From positions 1-64,000 of the forward strand of contig NZ_JXMS01000012.1 of NCBI RefSeq assembly GCF_001672295.1: 64,000 nucleotides of DNA, read 5' to 3'. The stretch comes from Halodesulfovibrio spirochaetisodalis (lineage in GTDB: Bacteria > Desulfobacterota > Desulfovibrionia > Desulfovibrionales > Desulfovibrionaceae). The position numbers and the translations under genes were made by a program. Of the stretch, positions 1-8,827 are shown in pieces. Below the pieces are notes generated by a model that saw nothing but the letters and a program-made list of their open reading frames with translations, made no database searches and had not been told where the DNA came from. Every line of letters starts with the position of its first letter. Positions within the stretch are counted from its first letter, which is position 1.

Positions 1-648
1 GGCGACAGCCGATGGTCAAACTAATCTATGCAATCAAAAAGTGACCACGTCAGGAAAGAGTAGATTGGTCTTTCTTTTTTGGCTCCTTGCCGTTACCGAC
101 AGGTATTCTCCAGCCATAACGCTGGCTTGAAATATACCTGTCCCTGCTGAACCCATATCTATCTCATCCCGTTTCTTTAACTCATACTAAGTCCCAAGCT
201 TTCTCTTCCCACGCTCCCGCGGGGGGACGGGAGATGCTAGCGCAGATCTCCCTTTCCATTCCCTCTGCGCTTTAACGCGTCACCCCATCCGTCCTCTTTC
301 CGTCATTATTCTCGGAATATTCACGGCGGCTCGTAATGAGTCTCACGTATGTTCTCAGGCACGAAAAACAATGCCGAGAATAATGACTTCAATGCGAGGT
401 TGGGGCGGGAAAATGTGAGCTTCTGAATCCACGCTGGGTCAATTAATTGTAAAGCGACACACCTTCAGGCTCTAATCTGTTCTTGCGTAATTTTTCTGAT
501 GAACCAATTTTTTCCTTTACTGTGTTGAAAGAAATTGAGTCTTGTGTGTTTTTCTGCTTTTTTACCCGTACAGTGTTTACTTATAGATACTGCTTTACTG
601 TTTGATTGAACAAATTGTATCAACAGGTGTTAACAGTGGGGGGATAAT
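1..648. other. Non-coding stretch upstream of the HD-GYP gene
   Basis: I see no convincing coding region here. The stretch holds a nested inverted repeat (arms at 98-106 and 134-142, with a 5-bp stem at 110-114/121-125 inside) and the longer inverted repeat at 302-387 listed separately. The last 60 bases are AT-rich and presumably carry the promoter and the G-rich ribosome binding site of the next gene. It may also be the tail of a feature starting before the window. Confidence 0.5.
302..387. repeat. Inverted repeat with 14-bp perfect arms
   Basis: The arm GTCATTATTCTCGG at 302-315 is repeated exactly, inverted, at 374-387, with a 58-nt spacer. The outer GTCATT...AATGAC ends resemble those of the larger inverted repeat at 24444-24566, so the two may belong to one family of intergenic palindromes. 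No gene lies inside it. Confidence 0.6.
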
Positions 649-2232
649 GTGTTGGATAAAAATTTCATAAATCGATTACTATATATTGCTGCTATGCAGT
701 GTTTGTTTTTTTGGGGAACGGTATTGCTGCATTGGATAGGTATTGCATGTGAACCTGACGGTTTTACTGTATCGCCATTTTGGCCATTAACTGGCTGGAT
801 TTTTATTTGCTATTGGTTTTTTGGAATTAGACCAACTGTTGCGATTGTAGCAGCCAACCTTGCAGTGTCATATTGGGCGTTGAATGATGTTGCTGGTGCA
901 ATCCTTTTTGGAATCATTAACTCCGTATCGCCTATTCTTTCCGTATTTATTTTACAGCGTATCCACTCCACAAAGAAGCTGGTTTTTACACTCAATACCT
1001 TGCTGTTGTTTATAACACTCGGAGCAGTGCTAACAGCCGGTGTTCAGGCAACGCTTGGTCTTCTTGCCAATATTTTTTGTGAGATTGTTGCTGTTCCTCA
1101 TATTGAATTTTTTGAAACCTGGTTTCTTTCGGCATTATCAGGGATGGTCATTTTTGCGCCGATTTTCAAAAGAGTTTTTGATTTTGTGAGTGGTAGGGTT
1201 CAATTAACAGTCAGAACTGAGTTTCTGTTGTTATTGGCTGCAGATTTTTTTGCACGTTCTGTTTTGTTCAGCGGGGTAGTGCTTCCCAATAGCAGTTCAT
1301 ATCCGTTGACGTTTTTATTGATGCCTATTGCCTTTTGGGCAGGTTTACGGCTGACTTTTTCTGAACTGACAGTGTATGTTGTCGCGTTTTCTCTTGTTTC
1401 AATTTTAGGGACTACCTACTCTTTGGGGCCATTTAGTGGATTTGCTCCCCTTACCTCTCTTTTGCTTGTGCAGGTCTACGCCGTTACTCAGGCCGTTATG
1501 ATGTACATTATCCATACGATTCTTGATGAACGTAAAAAGGAACATCAAAAATTGGAGCAGGTGCAGGATGCTACTATTATGACTCTTGCTTCACTAACGG
1601 AAACCCGTGACTCCGAAACCGGCTCTCATATTTTGCGGACAAAATCGTATGTTCGGGAGCTGACAGAAGAGTTACGAAGGCAGAATCTATTTACAGAAAC
1701 CATCACCCAGTCTTTCATTGATGATATTACGAAGTCTGCACCACTGCATGATATTGGCAAGGTGGGCATTCCTGATTCAATTTTGTTGAAACCTGGAAGG
1801 TTGAGTAAAGAAGAGTTTGAGGTGATCAAAACACACCCTGTGCTTGGTGAACACGTGTTGCGTAGAACCGTTGCCGGACTTGGTAAGGGCTCATATTTAG
1901 AACTGGCAGTAGATATTGCAGGCACTCATCATGAAAAATGGGATGGAACGGGGTATCCATATGGCCTTCAAGGGGACAATATCCCCCTTGCAGGGAGAAT
2001 TATGGCTGTGGCTGACGTCTATGATGCGTTGACCATGGAACGGGTCTATAAAGCTGGCATGTCACACGAGCAGGCTCTTGAGATTATGCTATCTGAACGT
2101 GGAAAGCATTTTGATCCGGTCATCTTGGATACCTTTGTGTCCATAGGAGATCGGATCAGTGACTTGTCTGCTAGTGTTGGCGTATTTGAAGAGCTTATGA
2201 AAGTGGAGTCTTCCATTAGGAATCAATATTGA
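649..2232 (+). CDS. Membrane HD-GYP cyclic-di-GMP phosphodiesterase with MASE1-like sensor
   Basis: About 290 N-terminal residues form eight or so hydrophobic segments resembling a MASE1-type membrane sensor. A short coiled linker then leads into an HD-GYP domain. The metal and signature residues are intact: HDIGK at about residue 367, HHEKWDGTGYP at about 427, then GRIMAVADVYDALT. HD-GYP proteins hydrolyse cyclic di-GMP, so this is probably an active phosphodiesterase responding to an unknown membrane signal. The start is a GTG preceded by a run of G that can serve as ribosome binding site. It is transcribed alone and ends at a bidirectional terminator. Together with the GGDEF-EAL protein at 9598 it fits control of motility. 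Confidence 0.9.
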   Translation: MLDKNFINRLLYIAAMQCLFFWGTVLLHWIGIACEPDGFTVSPFWPLTGWIFICYWFFGIRPTVAIVAANLAVSYWALNDVAGAILFGIINSVSPILSVFILQRIHSTKKLVFTLNTLLLFITLGAVLTAGVQATLGLLANIFCEIVAVPHIEFFETWFLSALSGMVIFAPIFKRVFDFVSGRVQLTVRTEFLLLLAADFFARSVLFSGVVLPNSSSYPLTFLLMPIAFWAGLRLTFSELTVYVVAFSLVSILGTTYSLGPFSGFAPLTSLLLVQVYAVTQAVMMYIIHTILDERKKEHQKLEQVQDATIMTLASLTETRDSETGSHILRTKSYVRELTEELRRQNLFTETITQSFIDDITKSAPLHDIGKVGIPDSILLKPGRLSKEEFEVIKTHPVLGEHVLRRTVAGLGKGSYLELAVDIAGTHHEKWDGTGYPYGLQGDNIPLAGRIMAVADVYDALTMERVYKAGMSHEQALEIMLSERGKHFDPVILDTFVSIGDRISDLSASVGVFEELMKVESSIRNQY

Positions 2233-2243
2233 TTTGACGTAGA

Positions 2244-2273
2244 AAAGCCGGTGTTCATTAGGACACCGGCTTT
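2244..2273. terminator. Bidirectional terminator between convergent genes
   Basis: An 11-bp perfect stem, AAAGCCGGTGT against ACACCGGCTTT, with an 8-nt loop and flanking A and T tracts, lies between the ends of the HD-GYP gene and the flavodiiron gene. Confidence 0.85.
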
Positions 2274-2306
2274 GTAATGTATAGATGATGATACGTTAGC
2301 TTTTTG

Positions 2307-3500
2307 CTAACAGTTTGGTGTGAACTCAAGGGTTGCTTCAGCAATTTTATGTCCGTACTCAACGCATGCCTGAAGCTGCTGCTCGTCAGGAACAAATTTA
2401 ATACGAAGTCCGTCGTCGATTCGTTTGATTTTCAGGTCATCGAGTGCACTGTTAATCTGACGTACACCTTCGCCACCCCACCCATATGAGCCGAATCCTG
2501 CGCCAAGTTTATTTTTAGGCTTGAGTCCTTTTATGTAATGGAGAAATGCTGCCATGCTCGGGATGACCCCGTTGTTGATTGTCGGGCTGCCCATAACAAT
2601 GGTACTTGCGGTAAGGAATTCTTCCATAATGGCACCGCGATGCCATGTTTTAAGGCTGCACAGGGTTACTGGAACATTTTTTTCTTCAATGCCCTGCGCT
2701 ATGGCTTTTGCCATAATCTCAGTGGACTTCCATTTGGTATCGTAGACCACGAGTACTTCTTTCTTGTGCTTCTGGCAGCTCCATTCAGCATAGGCTTGCA
2801 AAATTTTATCAGGGTGTGAACGCCAAATGTAACCATGGTCTGGAGCAATCATTTTGATACCAAGATTCATTGCATCCAAAGAACGAAGCGTTTTTTTGAT
2901 CAGCGGTGAAAGCAGGTTCAGGTTGTTTGCATAAAAGAATTTTGCCCCTTTGATAGGTTCTGCAATATCCACTTCATCATCAAATCGGTTATCTGAAGCA
3001 ATGTGTTGTCCAAATGCGTCATTGGAGAACAAAATGCCGTCTTCTTTCAGGTAGGAGAACATGGAGTCAGGCCAGTGGAGCATGCGGGTCATGATAAAAT
3101 GAACTGTGCGAGCTCCCAAAGAGATTTCATCACCGCTCTTTACCACCTGAAAAGGCCAGCTTTTGTCATGGAAGTGCGCAATTATGGCGTCTTTACCAGC
3201 TGCTGAGCAGAAAATTTTCTCCGGTTTAATGGTCGAAATAATCTCTGGCAGGCTGCTTGAATGATCCGGCTCAACATGGTTAACAATCATGTAGTCGATT
3301 TTTTCCGGATCAATGATGTTACGTACCCGCTCCCAGAATTGATCTCTATGTGAATGTTTTACCCCGTCCACGAGGGTAATTTTTTCATCAACAATCAAGT
3401 AAGCGTTGTAGCTGGTTCCTGCGTACCCACTGGAAGCAGGGATATCGCGATCAACAGCACCAACCCAATAAATACCGTTTGCAAGCGTAATATCATTCAT
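2307..3500 (-). CDS. roo: Flavodiiron protein, rubredoxin:oxygen oxidoreductase
   Basis: A cytoplasmic flavodiiron protein of 397 residues, close to the roughly 400 of Desulfovibrio Roo. The N-terminal metallo-beta-lactamase-like domain has the diiron ligands NHVEPDH (residues 74-80), then LHWPDS, FSNDAFG and APDHGY. The C-terminal flavodoxin domain has VVYDTKWKST and GSYGWGGEG for FMN. Such enzymes reduce O2 to water, and some reduce NO, with electrons from rubredoxin. An upstream in-frame start would add 35 hydrophobic and basic residues. I prefer the ATG at 3500 because GAGGAGAGG precedes it and MNDITLANGIYWVGAVD is the usual family start. No rubredoxin gene adjoins it. Confidence 0.95.
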   Translation of the reverse strand: MNDITLANGIYWVGAVDRDIPASSGYAGTSYNAYLIVDEKITLVDGVKHSHRDQFWERVRNIIDPEKIDYMIVNHVEPDHSSSLPEIISTIKPEKIFCSAAGKDAIIAHFHDKSWPFQVVKSGDEISLGARTVHFIMTRMLHWPDSMFSYLKEDGILFSNDAFGQHIASDNRFDDEVDIAEPIKGAKFFYANNLNLLSPLIKKTLRSLDAMNLGIKMIAPDHGYIWRSHPDKILQAYAEWSCQKHKKEVLVVYDTKWKSTEIMAKAIAQGIEEKNVPVTLCSLKTWHRGAIMEEFLTASTIVMGSPTINNGVIPSMAAFLHYIKGLKPKNKLGAGFGSYGWGGEGVRQINSALDDLKIKRIDDGLRIKFVPDEQQLQACVEYGHKIAEATLEFTPNC

Positions 3501-3560
3501 GTCTGACCTCTCCTCAATTTTCACTTGAAATGAAAAACAGATAACTCTAAAAAAGAAATT

Positions 3561-3597
3561 AATAGATTTGATTACTATTACTATTAATAAATCTATT
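3561..3597. promoter_or_regulatory. AT-rich palindrome upstream of the flavodiiron gene
   Basis: AATAGATTT at 3561-3569 is repeated inverted at 3589-3597 around a spacer rich in ATTACTATT. It sits 61-97 nt upstream of the start codon, a usual place for a regulator site, but no known operator is recognised. Confidence 0.35.
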
Positions 3598-3773
3598 CTT
3601 GTCATCTACCGTGTAGTGATGAACATTGCAAGATTAAACTTATTCTTTTCATATTGTTAGTTGTTTTTTGTGGTTTCATTTTGGCAGGTTACAGTTGCAA
3701 AGACATCCTTTGCTCTTCTGCTGAACCATTATGGAATGATTTTGTTATATAAAACGAGATGCATGGGGGTAAA

Positions 3774-4592
3774 ATGGAAAAGGAATATCAGGATCTTACC
3801 GTAGATGAAGTACGGGACTTTATGTCTTCTTCACGGGAAGATGCGTATCAGTTAGTAGATGTACGTCAGCTTGAAGAATATGAAGAAGACCACCTTGCAG
3901 GCGCAATATTATTGCCTGTTGGAGAAATAGAGCAGCGAGCTTCTGAATTGTCTTCATCAAAAGATACGGTTGTATATTGTCTGTCAGGAAAACGCTCAGT
4001 TGCTGCTTCAGTCTTTTTAGCAAATCACCCTGAGTTTTCAGGAAAGATTTACAACATGCTTGGTGGATATCTTGAATGGGACGGTCATTACATTGAAGAT
4101 ATGCCGAATATAAAAGTTTTTGATTTAGAAGGCTCAGATGCTGACTTGCTGTATCAGGCAATGAATCTGGAAAAAGGTGCACATAAGTTTTATGAACTTG
4201 TTCTGGAACATTTTCCCGACGCGCCTTTCAGGTCCGTAATGGAGCAGCTCGTTAAGGCTGAAGAAGCCCATGCCCATATGATTTATAAGTTCTGGGAAAA
4301 AATGCAGCCGGATGCACCTTCATTCCAGTCAGTATACGAGTCATTGGATGGAGATATTCTGGAAGGGGGACTGGAATTTGATCAGTTGGCTGAACAGCTG
4401 CTTAATGAAGGAACTCAATGCCAGAACGTAATTGAAATGGCCATGGCAATTGAATTCTCTGCGTATGATCTCTACCGTAATATGGCGCACCTATATTCTG
4501 ATTCACCGATAGAAAAACACTTTTTATCGCTGTGTCAGTCAGAGAAAGAACATATGCGTATTGCTGCTGAGGCACTTAATCACTGTAGATAA
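3774..4592 (+). CDS. Rhodanese domain fused to ferritin-like diiron domain
   Basis: The 272-residue protein has two parts. Residues about 5-100 form a single rhodanese domain with LVDVRQLEEYEEDHLAGA and the active-site loop YCLSGKRS, where the cysteine would carry persulfide. Residues about 125-270 form a ferritin-like helical bundle with metal motifs EKGAHKFY, KAEEAHAHM, AIEFSAYDLY and SEKEHMRIA, as in rubrerythrin-type proteins but without a rubredoxin tail. A role in sulfur transfer coupled to peroxide defence is inferred. The ATG at 3774, preceded by GGGGG, is preferred over one 15 nt upstream. It is divergent from roo, which also fits oxygen stress. Confidence 0.85.
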   Translation: MEKEYQDLTVDEVRDFMSSSREDAYQLVDVRQLEEYEEDHLAGAILLPVGEIEQRASELSSSKDTVVYCLSGKRSVAASVFLANHPEFSGKIYNMLGGYLEWDGHYIEDMPNIKVFDLEGSDADLLYQAMNLEKGAHKFYELVLEHFPDAPFRSVMEQLVKAEEAHAHMIYKFWEKMQPDAPSFQSVYESLDGDILEGGLEFDQLAEQLLNEGTQCQNVIEMAMAIEFSAYDLYRNMAHLYSDSPIEKHFLSLCQSEKEHMRIAAEALNHCR

Positions 4593-4596
4593 TGTA

Positions 4597-4632
4597 TGAG
4601 CCCCCGTTTTGAAAAATCAAAACGGGGGCTCA
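4597..4632. terminator. Bidirectional terminator
   Basis: A 14-bp perfect stem, TGAGCCCCCGTTTT against AAAACGGGGGCTCA, with an 8-nt loop lies between the convergent rhodanese/ferritin and Fe-S membrane protein genes. Confidence 0.9.
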
Positions 4633-4638
4633 TTTTGT

Positions 4639-6156
4639 TTACTTGTTCTTCTTCAAAATTACAGGCTGGGGTTGATTGCCTGTAAACTTAATGAGGAGCA
4701 ATGATGCGGAAAGAACGATTCCGAATGCAGTCGCCATAAGCCCTCCAGTGCTCATTCCAGAGAATACGTTTACTGGTAATGAGATATTGAACCAGTTGGC
4801 GGTAATGAAGAGCGAAGTCAGTCCCAACGTAATTGTTGTAAAGTAGAACGGGAGCGCACTTGCTTTGCCGGCCGAAGACGTTTTTTGTTTTTGGGCAATT
4901 TTGAATATTGCAAACAGAGAAGATACAAATCCTGTTAAAATTAATCCCATAAGGACGTAGCCTTCTGTCTGTGTAGAGAACAGAGCGTTGGAGGATACAG
5001 CAATGTTTCCGTTTGCGATGAGCTCAATTGTTTTGTTCCCCACTGGGTTTTGGAGAACGTATTTTCCGTACCCCAGCTTTGTGTTCAATGTATCCATCAT
5101 TTTGCTGAGGTGCAGGGTGAATATGAGCGGAATAAGCGCAGGCGAGTAAGCCTTGGCGTAATGCATCACAGAATCGCGTTTTGCTAACAGGAAGGAGGCT
5201 GCTGCTGTTCCGAACACGATGAGAGCCGGGAACAGGAATGTTACCCATCCAGCGGTAAGCCATTTATAACCGAAGATAGTTTCAGGCATTCCGATTGAGA
5301 TGAGGTACTCCGGAATATAGTTAACAAAATGCTCCACTACGACCCATTCTTCACCAAATTCTTCAAACATGATGCCGAGAAGAAGAACTACGATGAAAAC
5401 ATGGGCGACTGTGCCTGCGCTTTTCCATAGTGCACGAAGCGGTTTGTGGAAGGAAAAGGAGATATTGTCGTTAGGGCATTCTTTTACACAATCAAAACAC
5501 AGCAGACAGTTTTCCATTTCTTTTGGTGCACCCATGCAGATACCGGCAGGGCAAGCACGGAAACAAGCTTTCGTGCGACAGCTTTTGCAAACGTCTTTGT
5601 CAGAACAACGTAATCCAGCTGTGCCGAGTTTGGAGTACGCTCCGATAAATCCGCTGAGAGGGCAAAACGAATTACAGAAGGAATCTTTTTCAAAAATTAA
5701 GCCGATGAGAAAGGCAATTCCCAGCAGGCTGAGCAGGTAGACAGAAGTAAACCAGCTAAAGTGGTGCACTCCGTAAGAAACAATGACGGTATGCAGAGCA
5801 AAGAAACCGATAATGACAAACAATTTGTTTTTACGAATTGAAGCTGGAACCTTAACTTGCCAGCCAAGATGTCCGACTTTTTGTGTTATATATCGGAGAG
5901 GGCAGATTGTGCACCAGATACGGGATGAGATGAAGCCGGTAATGACAAGAGCAGGCCACCAGATGCACCAGACCCAGAAAGAGGTGATATTGGTGAACCG
6001 GTAGGCTTCAGTTGTTCCCGTAAAACCGAAAAAAGCCAGCGCAAAAAAAGCGATAAGGCCTATAATTTGTATTAATCCGGGAAAGTGCTTGCTTTTAAAC
6101 AATGAGTTCGACGGCGTCGAAGCATTGCATTGTTTCTTTTGTGAACAATTCTCCAT
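4639..6156 (-). CDS. Membrane polyferredoxin (NapH/YccM/CcoG-like 4Fe-4S protein)
   Basis: A 505-residue integral membrane protein. The N-terminal half has about four or five hydrophobic segments and cysteine pairs resembling NapH/NosR-type electron-transfer subunits (WCTICPL, FCNSFCPL). A cytoplasmic ferredoxin-like stretch follows at about residues 185-235, with repeated CxxC/CP motifs (CKSCRTKACFRACPAGIC, CLLCFDCVKECP). The C-terminal half is again hydrophobic with about five segments. It probably moves electrons between the quinone pool and a soluble or periplasmic partner; the partner is unknown. AGGAG lies 9 nt before the ATG. It stands alone on the minus strand, so co-transcription does not help assign it. 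Confidence 0.7.
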   Translation of the reverse strand: MENCSQKKQCNASTPSNSLFKSKHFPGLIQIIGLIAFFALAFFGFTGTTEAYRFTNITSFWVWCIWWPALVITGFISSRIWCTICPLRYITQKVGHLGWQVKVPASIRKNKLFVIIGFFALHTVIVSYGVHHFSWFTSVYLLSLLGIAFLIGLIFEKDSFCNSFCPLSGFIGAYSKLGTAGLRCSDKDVCKSCRTKACFRACPAGICMGAPKEMENCLLCFDCVKECPNDNISFSFHKPLRALWKSAGTVAHVFIVVLLLGIMFEEFGEEWVVVEHFVNYIPEYLISIGMPETIFGYKWLTAGWVTFLFPALIVFGTAAASFLLAKRDSVMHYAKAYSPALIPLIFTLHLSKMMDTLNTKLGYGKYVLQNPVGNKTIELIANGNIAVSSNALFSTQTEGYVLMGLILTGFVSSLFAIFKIAQKQKTSSAGKASALPFYFTTITLGLTSLFITANWFNISLPVNVFSGMSTGGLMATAFGIVLSASLLLIKFTGNQPQPVILKKNK

Positions 6157-6379
6157 GAATGTAGTCTCCTATTTTCGTATATTTCCTTTGCACGTTATGA
6201 GGATAACGTTGGTGAGCAGAGGAACATATCAGTGTCGTTTGTGTTTTGATTATGCTGGAGGAGACTATGGGATGTTTTATGAAGAAATTATGAAGGAAGT
6301 TTCTGTGTTGATTTAAAGAATCCCTCTCCATTGAAAGTATGATGTATTCAGTGGAGAGGGATTTTACTTAGTAGGAACG
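6157..6379. other. Intergenic region
   Basis: It contains the promoter side of the Fe-S membrane protein gene and the terminator of the histidine kinase gene. Short ORFs of about 75 codons on both strands lack family resemblance and good ribosome binding sites, and I do not call them genes. Confidence 0.5.
6319..6363 (-). terminator. Terminator after the histidine kinase gene
   Basis: A 12-bp stem, AATCCCTCTCCA against TGGAGAGGGATT, with a 21-nt loop sits just past the stop of the kinase. The T-run on the minus strand is weak, so efficiency is uncertain. Confidence 0.6.
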
Positions 6380-7774
6380 TTAAGAGCGGGTGTGAGGTAA
6401 GATAATGTTTACTTTGCACCATTCATCTAATGAACTTTCAATGCTAATGCTGCCCCCGTGAAGTTCAACAATTTGTTTTACAATGGTGAGGCCAAGCCCT
6501 GTTCCACCATATTTATGAGAATGGGATTTTTCGACTCTGTAAAATTGCTCAAATACATTCTCTAGCTCACCATCTGGAATACCGGGGCCGGTATTATGAA
6601 CGGAAAGAAAAATCGCATAGTTTTGTTCAAAAACTGAAATAGTGATCGACCCTGAAGGGATATTGTATTTGATGGCGTTGTCTACGATATTGATTACAAC
6701 TCGGGTCAGATGATCGTTGTTTCCCATGTACGGCCGGCAGGGGAAGTTATTGAACCTGAGTGTGATATCCTTGTGTGACAGCAATTCCTTAAAGTCATCA
6801 ATTACCTTTTCGCACAGTGAATTAAAACAAAGTCGTTCACGTTGGAGTTGGCCAAATTCTAGAAAAGAAAGTCCGAGAATATCTTGAGCCAGGCGGCTGG
6901 CTCGACGCAAGGTCTGTATCTGATTTTGCATCTGGATAAAATAACCTTCTGGCAGGTCTGTCCGTTGCTGCGATTCTTCAAGAAAAAGCCTTACGATAGT
7001 GATAGGTGTCTTCAATTCATGCGCAGCATCGGCAATATATCTTTTTTGTCGGCTGAAAGAATGATGAAGACGGTTGAACATGCTGTTTAAGGTTTGGGAC
7101 AGCTCGTCTAGTTCATCATTGTTTTTTCGGACTGGCAGGCGTTTATCGAGCGTACCTTCATCAATTTCAGAAGCAAGTCTGTTGATGTTGCCCAGTGGAC
7201 GGACTACCTGTCCTGCAACCCAGTAGCTTAACAGAATAAAAAGTATTGTAATAATGAAGAATCCCGTCAGGACGATGAAGAATATTTCTTGTTCTTCTTG
7301 AGCTATGGCCTCTCCTTTTGCATTGGCAATGGGGTATCCCAGCGTGAGAATATACATTGATCCTTCATAGATAAACTCTTGTGAATGTACCCATAGATGC
7401 AGGGTGGAGCCGTCTTTTGGAGTCAGCGCAACCATGTCGCCTCCTGTTTCAGAGGGAGGGAGATGCGTGGTTTTATTCTGTAAGGACTCGTAAAGAATGT
7501 TTCCCTCAGGGGTGCGGAGAACAATCCAGAAGGGCTCTGAATGGTTTTCATCCTCAATGGGGGTGAGAGCCGGATGGAGTGGATATTTTTTGAATGCATC
7601 TAAGCCATTTTCTGTGATTTGCCGGATCATCTGCTTTCCTGAGCGCAGGAGTAGGGTATCGTACGCAGAAAATGCCATTTCCCGCATTTCGACAAAAATA
7701 TAGATAGAAAAAAGCAGCCCAACCAATATGCCGGAACAAGAAAACCATAACGAAATTTTATGTTTTATTTTCAT
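6380..7774 (-). CDS. Sensor histidine kinase, HAMP type
   Basis: A 464-residue inner-membrane sensor kinase. A first membrane segment (about residues 8-29) is followed by a roughly 130-residue periplasmic domain, a second membrane segment (about 165-187), HAMP, a dimerisation domain with H252 in DAAHELKTP, and an ATPase domain with NIVDNAIKYN, NTGPGIP and GGTGLGLTIV. All catalytic boxes look intact. It begins 3 nt after the response regulator stop, so the two form one operon. The architecture resembles CusS/QseC-type kinases, but the ligand cannot be read from the sequence. Confidence 0.9.
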   Translation of the reverse strand: MKIKHKISLWFSCSGILVGLLFSIYIFVEMREMAFSAYDTLLLRSGKQMIRQITENGLDAFKKYPLHPALTPIEDENHSEPFWIVLRTPEGNILYESLQNKTTHLPPSETGGDMVALTPKDGSTLHLWVHSQEFIYEGSMYILTLGYPIANAKGEAIAQEEQEIFFIVLTGFFIITILFILLSYWVAGQVVRPLGNINRLASEIDEGTLDKRLPVRKNNDELDELSQTLNSMFNRLHHSFSRQKRYIADAAHELKTPITIVRLFLEESQQRTDLPEGYFIQMQNQIQTLRRASRLAQDILGLSFLEFGQLQRERLCFNSLCEKVIDDFKELLSHKDITLRFNNFPCRPYMGNNDHLTRVVINIVDNAIKYNIPSGSITISVFEQNYAIFLSVHNTGPGIPDGELENVFEQFYRVEKSHSHKYGGTGLGLTIVKQIVELHGGSISIESSLDEWCKVNIILPHTRS

Positions 7775-7777
7775 GTA

Positions 7778-8449
7778 CTACTCGGCAATGGTAAAACCGA
7801 CGCCTCTTACCGTTTTAATGATTTGACGGTCAGAGTCGTTAATTTTTTTTCGTAAGTTTTTGATATGCACATCAATGAAGTTGGACATGGCAAACAGGTC
7901 ATACTCTTCTCCCCAAACATGTTCAGCCAGACTGAAACGGGAAACTGCTCTGTTTTTATTGTAGAGCAGGAACTCGAGGATACTGAACTCCTTGGGAGTA
8001 AGTTCAAGGGGGATACCTTGGAAGTGTGCTGTTCTGGTGCGAGTGTCTACCTCCACCTCTTTTACAGAAAAAATGCTGGAGCGGTTGTCCCCTGCCCGTC
8101 GCAAAATAGAGCGAACTCTTGCCATGAGTTCATCCATGGAGAATGGCTTTGTCAGATAGTCATCAGCACCGGTATCCAGTCCTCTGACTCTGTCTTCTAT
8201 GGCTTCACGGGAAGTGAGCATGATCACAGGTGTTGTGATGTCTGCTTTACGCAGCTCAGAGAGCACAGAAAAACCGGAACGTGCCGGAAGCATGATATCA
8301 AGCAGAACCAAGTCATATTGGTAGTCGAAAAGTTTGGTAAGACCTTCATCTCCATCATAAGCAACATCAACGTCGTACTTCATGGAAGTAAGAGCCTGTG
8401 CAATGGTGGAAACGATTTCCGGCTCGTCCTCAATAATAATAATCCTCAT
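7778..8449 (-). CDS. OmpR-family response regulator
   Basis: A 223-residue two-domain regulator. The receiver has acidic residues E7-D8, the phospho-acceptor D51 in LVLLDIMLP, a conserved T in VIMLTSREA and K in YLTKPFS. The C-terminal half is a winged helix with ELTPKEFSILEFLL and KTVRGVGFTIAE. It is phosphorylated by the kinase encoded directly downstream. The azlD stop lies 54 nt upstream on the same strand, so transcription from azlCD into this pair is possible. Confidence 0.93.
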   Translation of the reverse strand: MRIIIIEDEPEIVSTIAQALTSMKYDVDVAYDGDEGLTKLFDYQYDLVLLDIMLPARSGFSVLSELRKADITTPVIMLTSREAIEDRVRGLDTGADDYLTKPFSMDELMARVRSILRRAGDNRSSIFSVKEVEVDTRTRTAHFQGIPLELTPKEFSILEFLLYNKNRAVSRFSLAEHVWGEEYDLFAMSNFIDVHIKNLRKKINDSDRQIIKTVRGVGFTIAE

Positions 8450-8503
8450 GGAAACTCCGTCAGAAGAGGCTTAATGAGAGCGATATCGGCGGAAATCAGC
8501 GTG

Positions 8504-8827
8504 CTAGAATAGATATTCCAGTAAGTATAAGGTGCCCATTCCAGAAAGAATGGTCAGGAAGATATTTTTTGTTTTATAGGAAATACAAAGCGCAACCAGT
8601 GCTGCAATCAGGCGTTCTTTTCCTGCAAGCTCCTGAACGGAGCCTTCATGAAAAAAAATAGCCGGAGCAACAAGGGCTGCTAAAACCGACGCGGGAATGA
8701 ACCTGAGAATGTCGGCAAATTTGTCGCTCAGTTTAAACCGCTCTGCCGTGAGGATAAATGAGCCACGCATGAGCATGGTTACTATACCGATGGTGGTGAT
8801 GACAATCCAGAATGTCAGGTTATACAT
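8504..8827 (-). CDS. azlD: AzlD-type membrane protein (branched-chain amino acid export subunit)
   Basis: A 107-residue protein with about three or four hydrophobic segments, matching AzlD/YgaH-type small subunits (TMLMRGSFIL, FIPASVLAALVAPAIF). In characterised relatives AzlC and AzlD together export branched-chain amino acids. The ATG at 8827 overlaps the end of azlC by 8 nt, so translation is likely coupled; an upstream in-frame ATG would lie deeper inside azlC. The substrate is inferred from the family only. Confidence 0.85.
   Translation of the reverse strand: MYNLTFWIVITTIGIVTMLMRGSFILTAERFKLSDKFADILRFIPASVLAALVAPAIFFHEGSVQELAGKERLIAALVALCISYKTKNIFLTILSGMGTLYLLEYLF

Noticed and set aside
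6089-6331. Two overlapping small ORFs, one on each strand
   Set aside because: Both overlap the start of the Fe-S membrane protein gene or its leader and have no coding signs.
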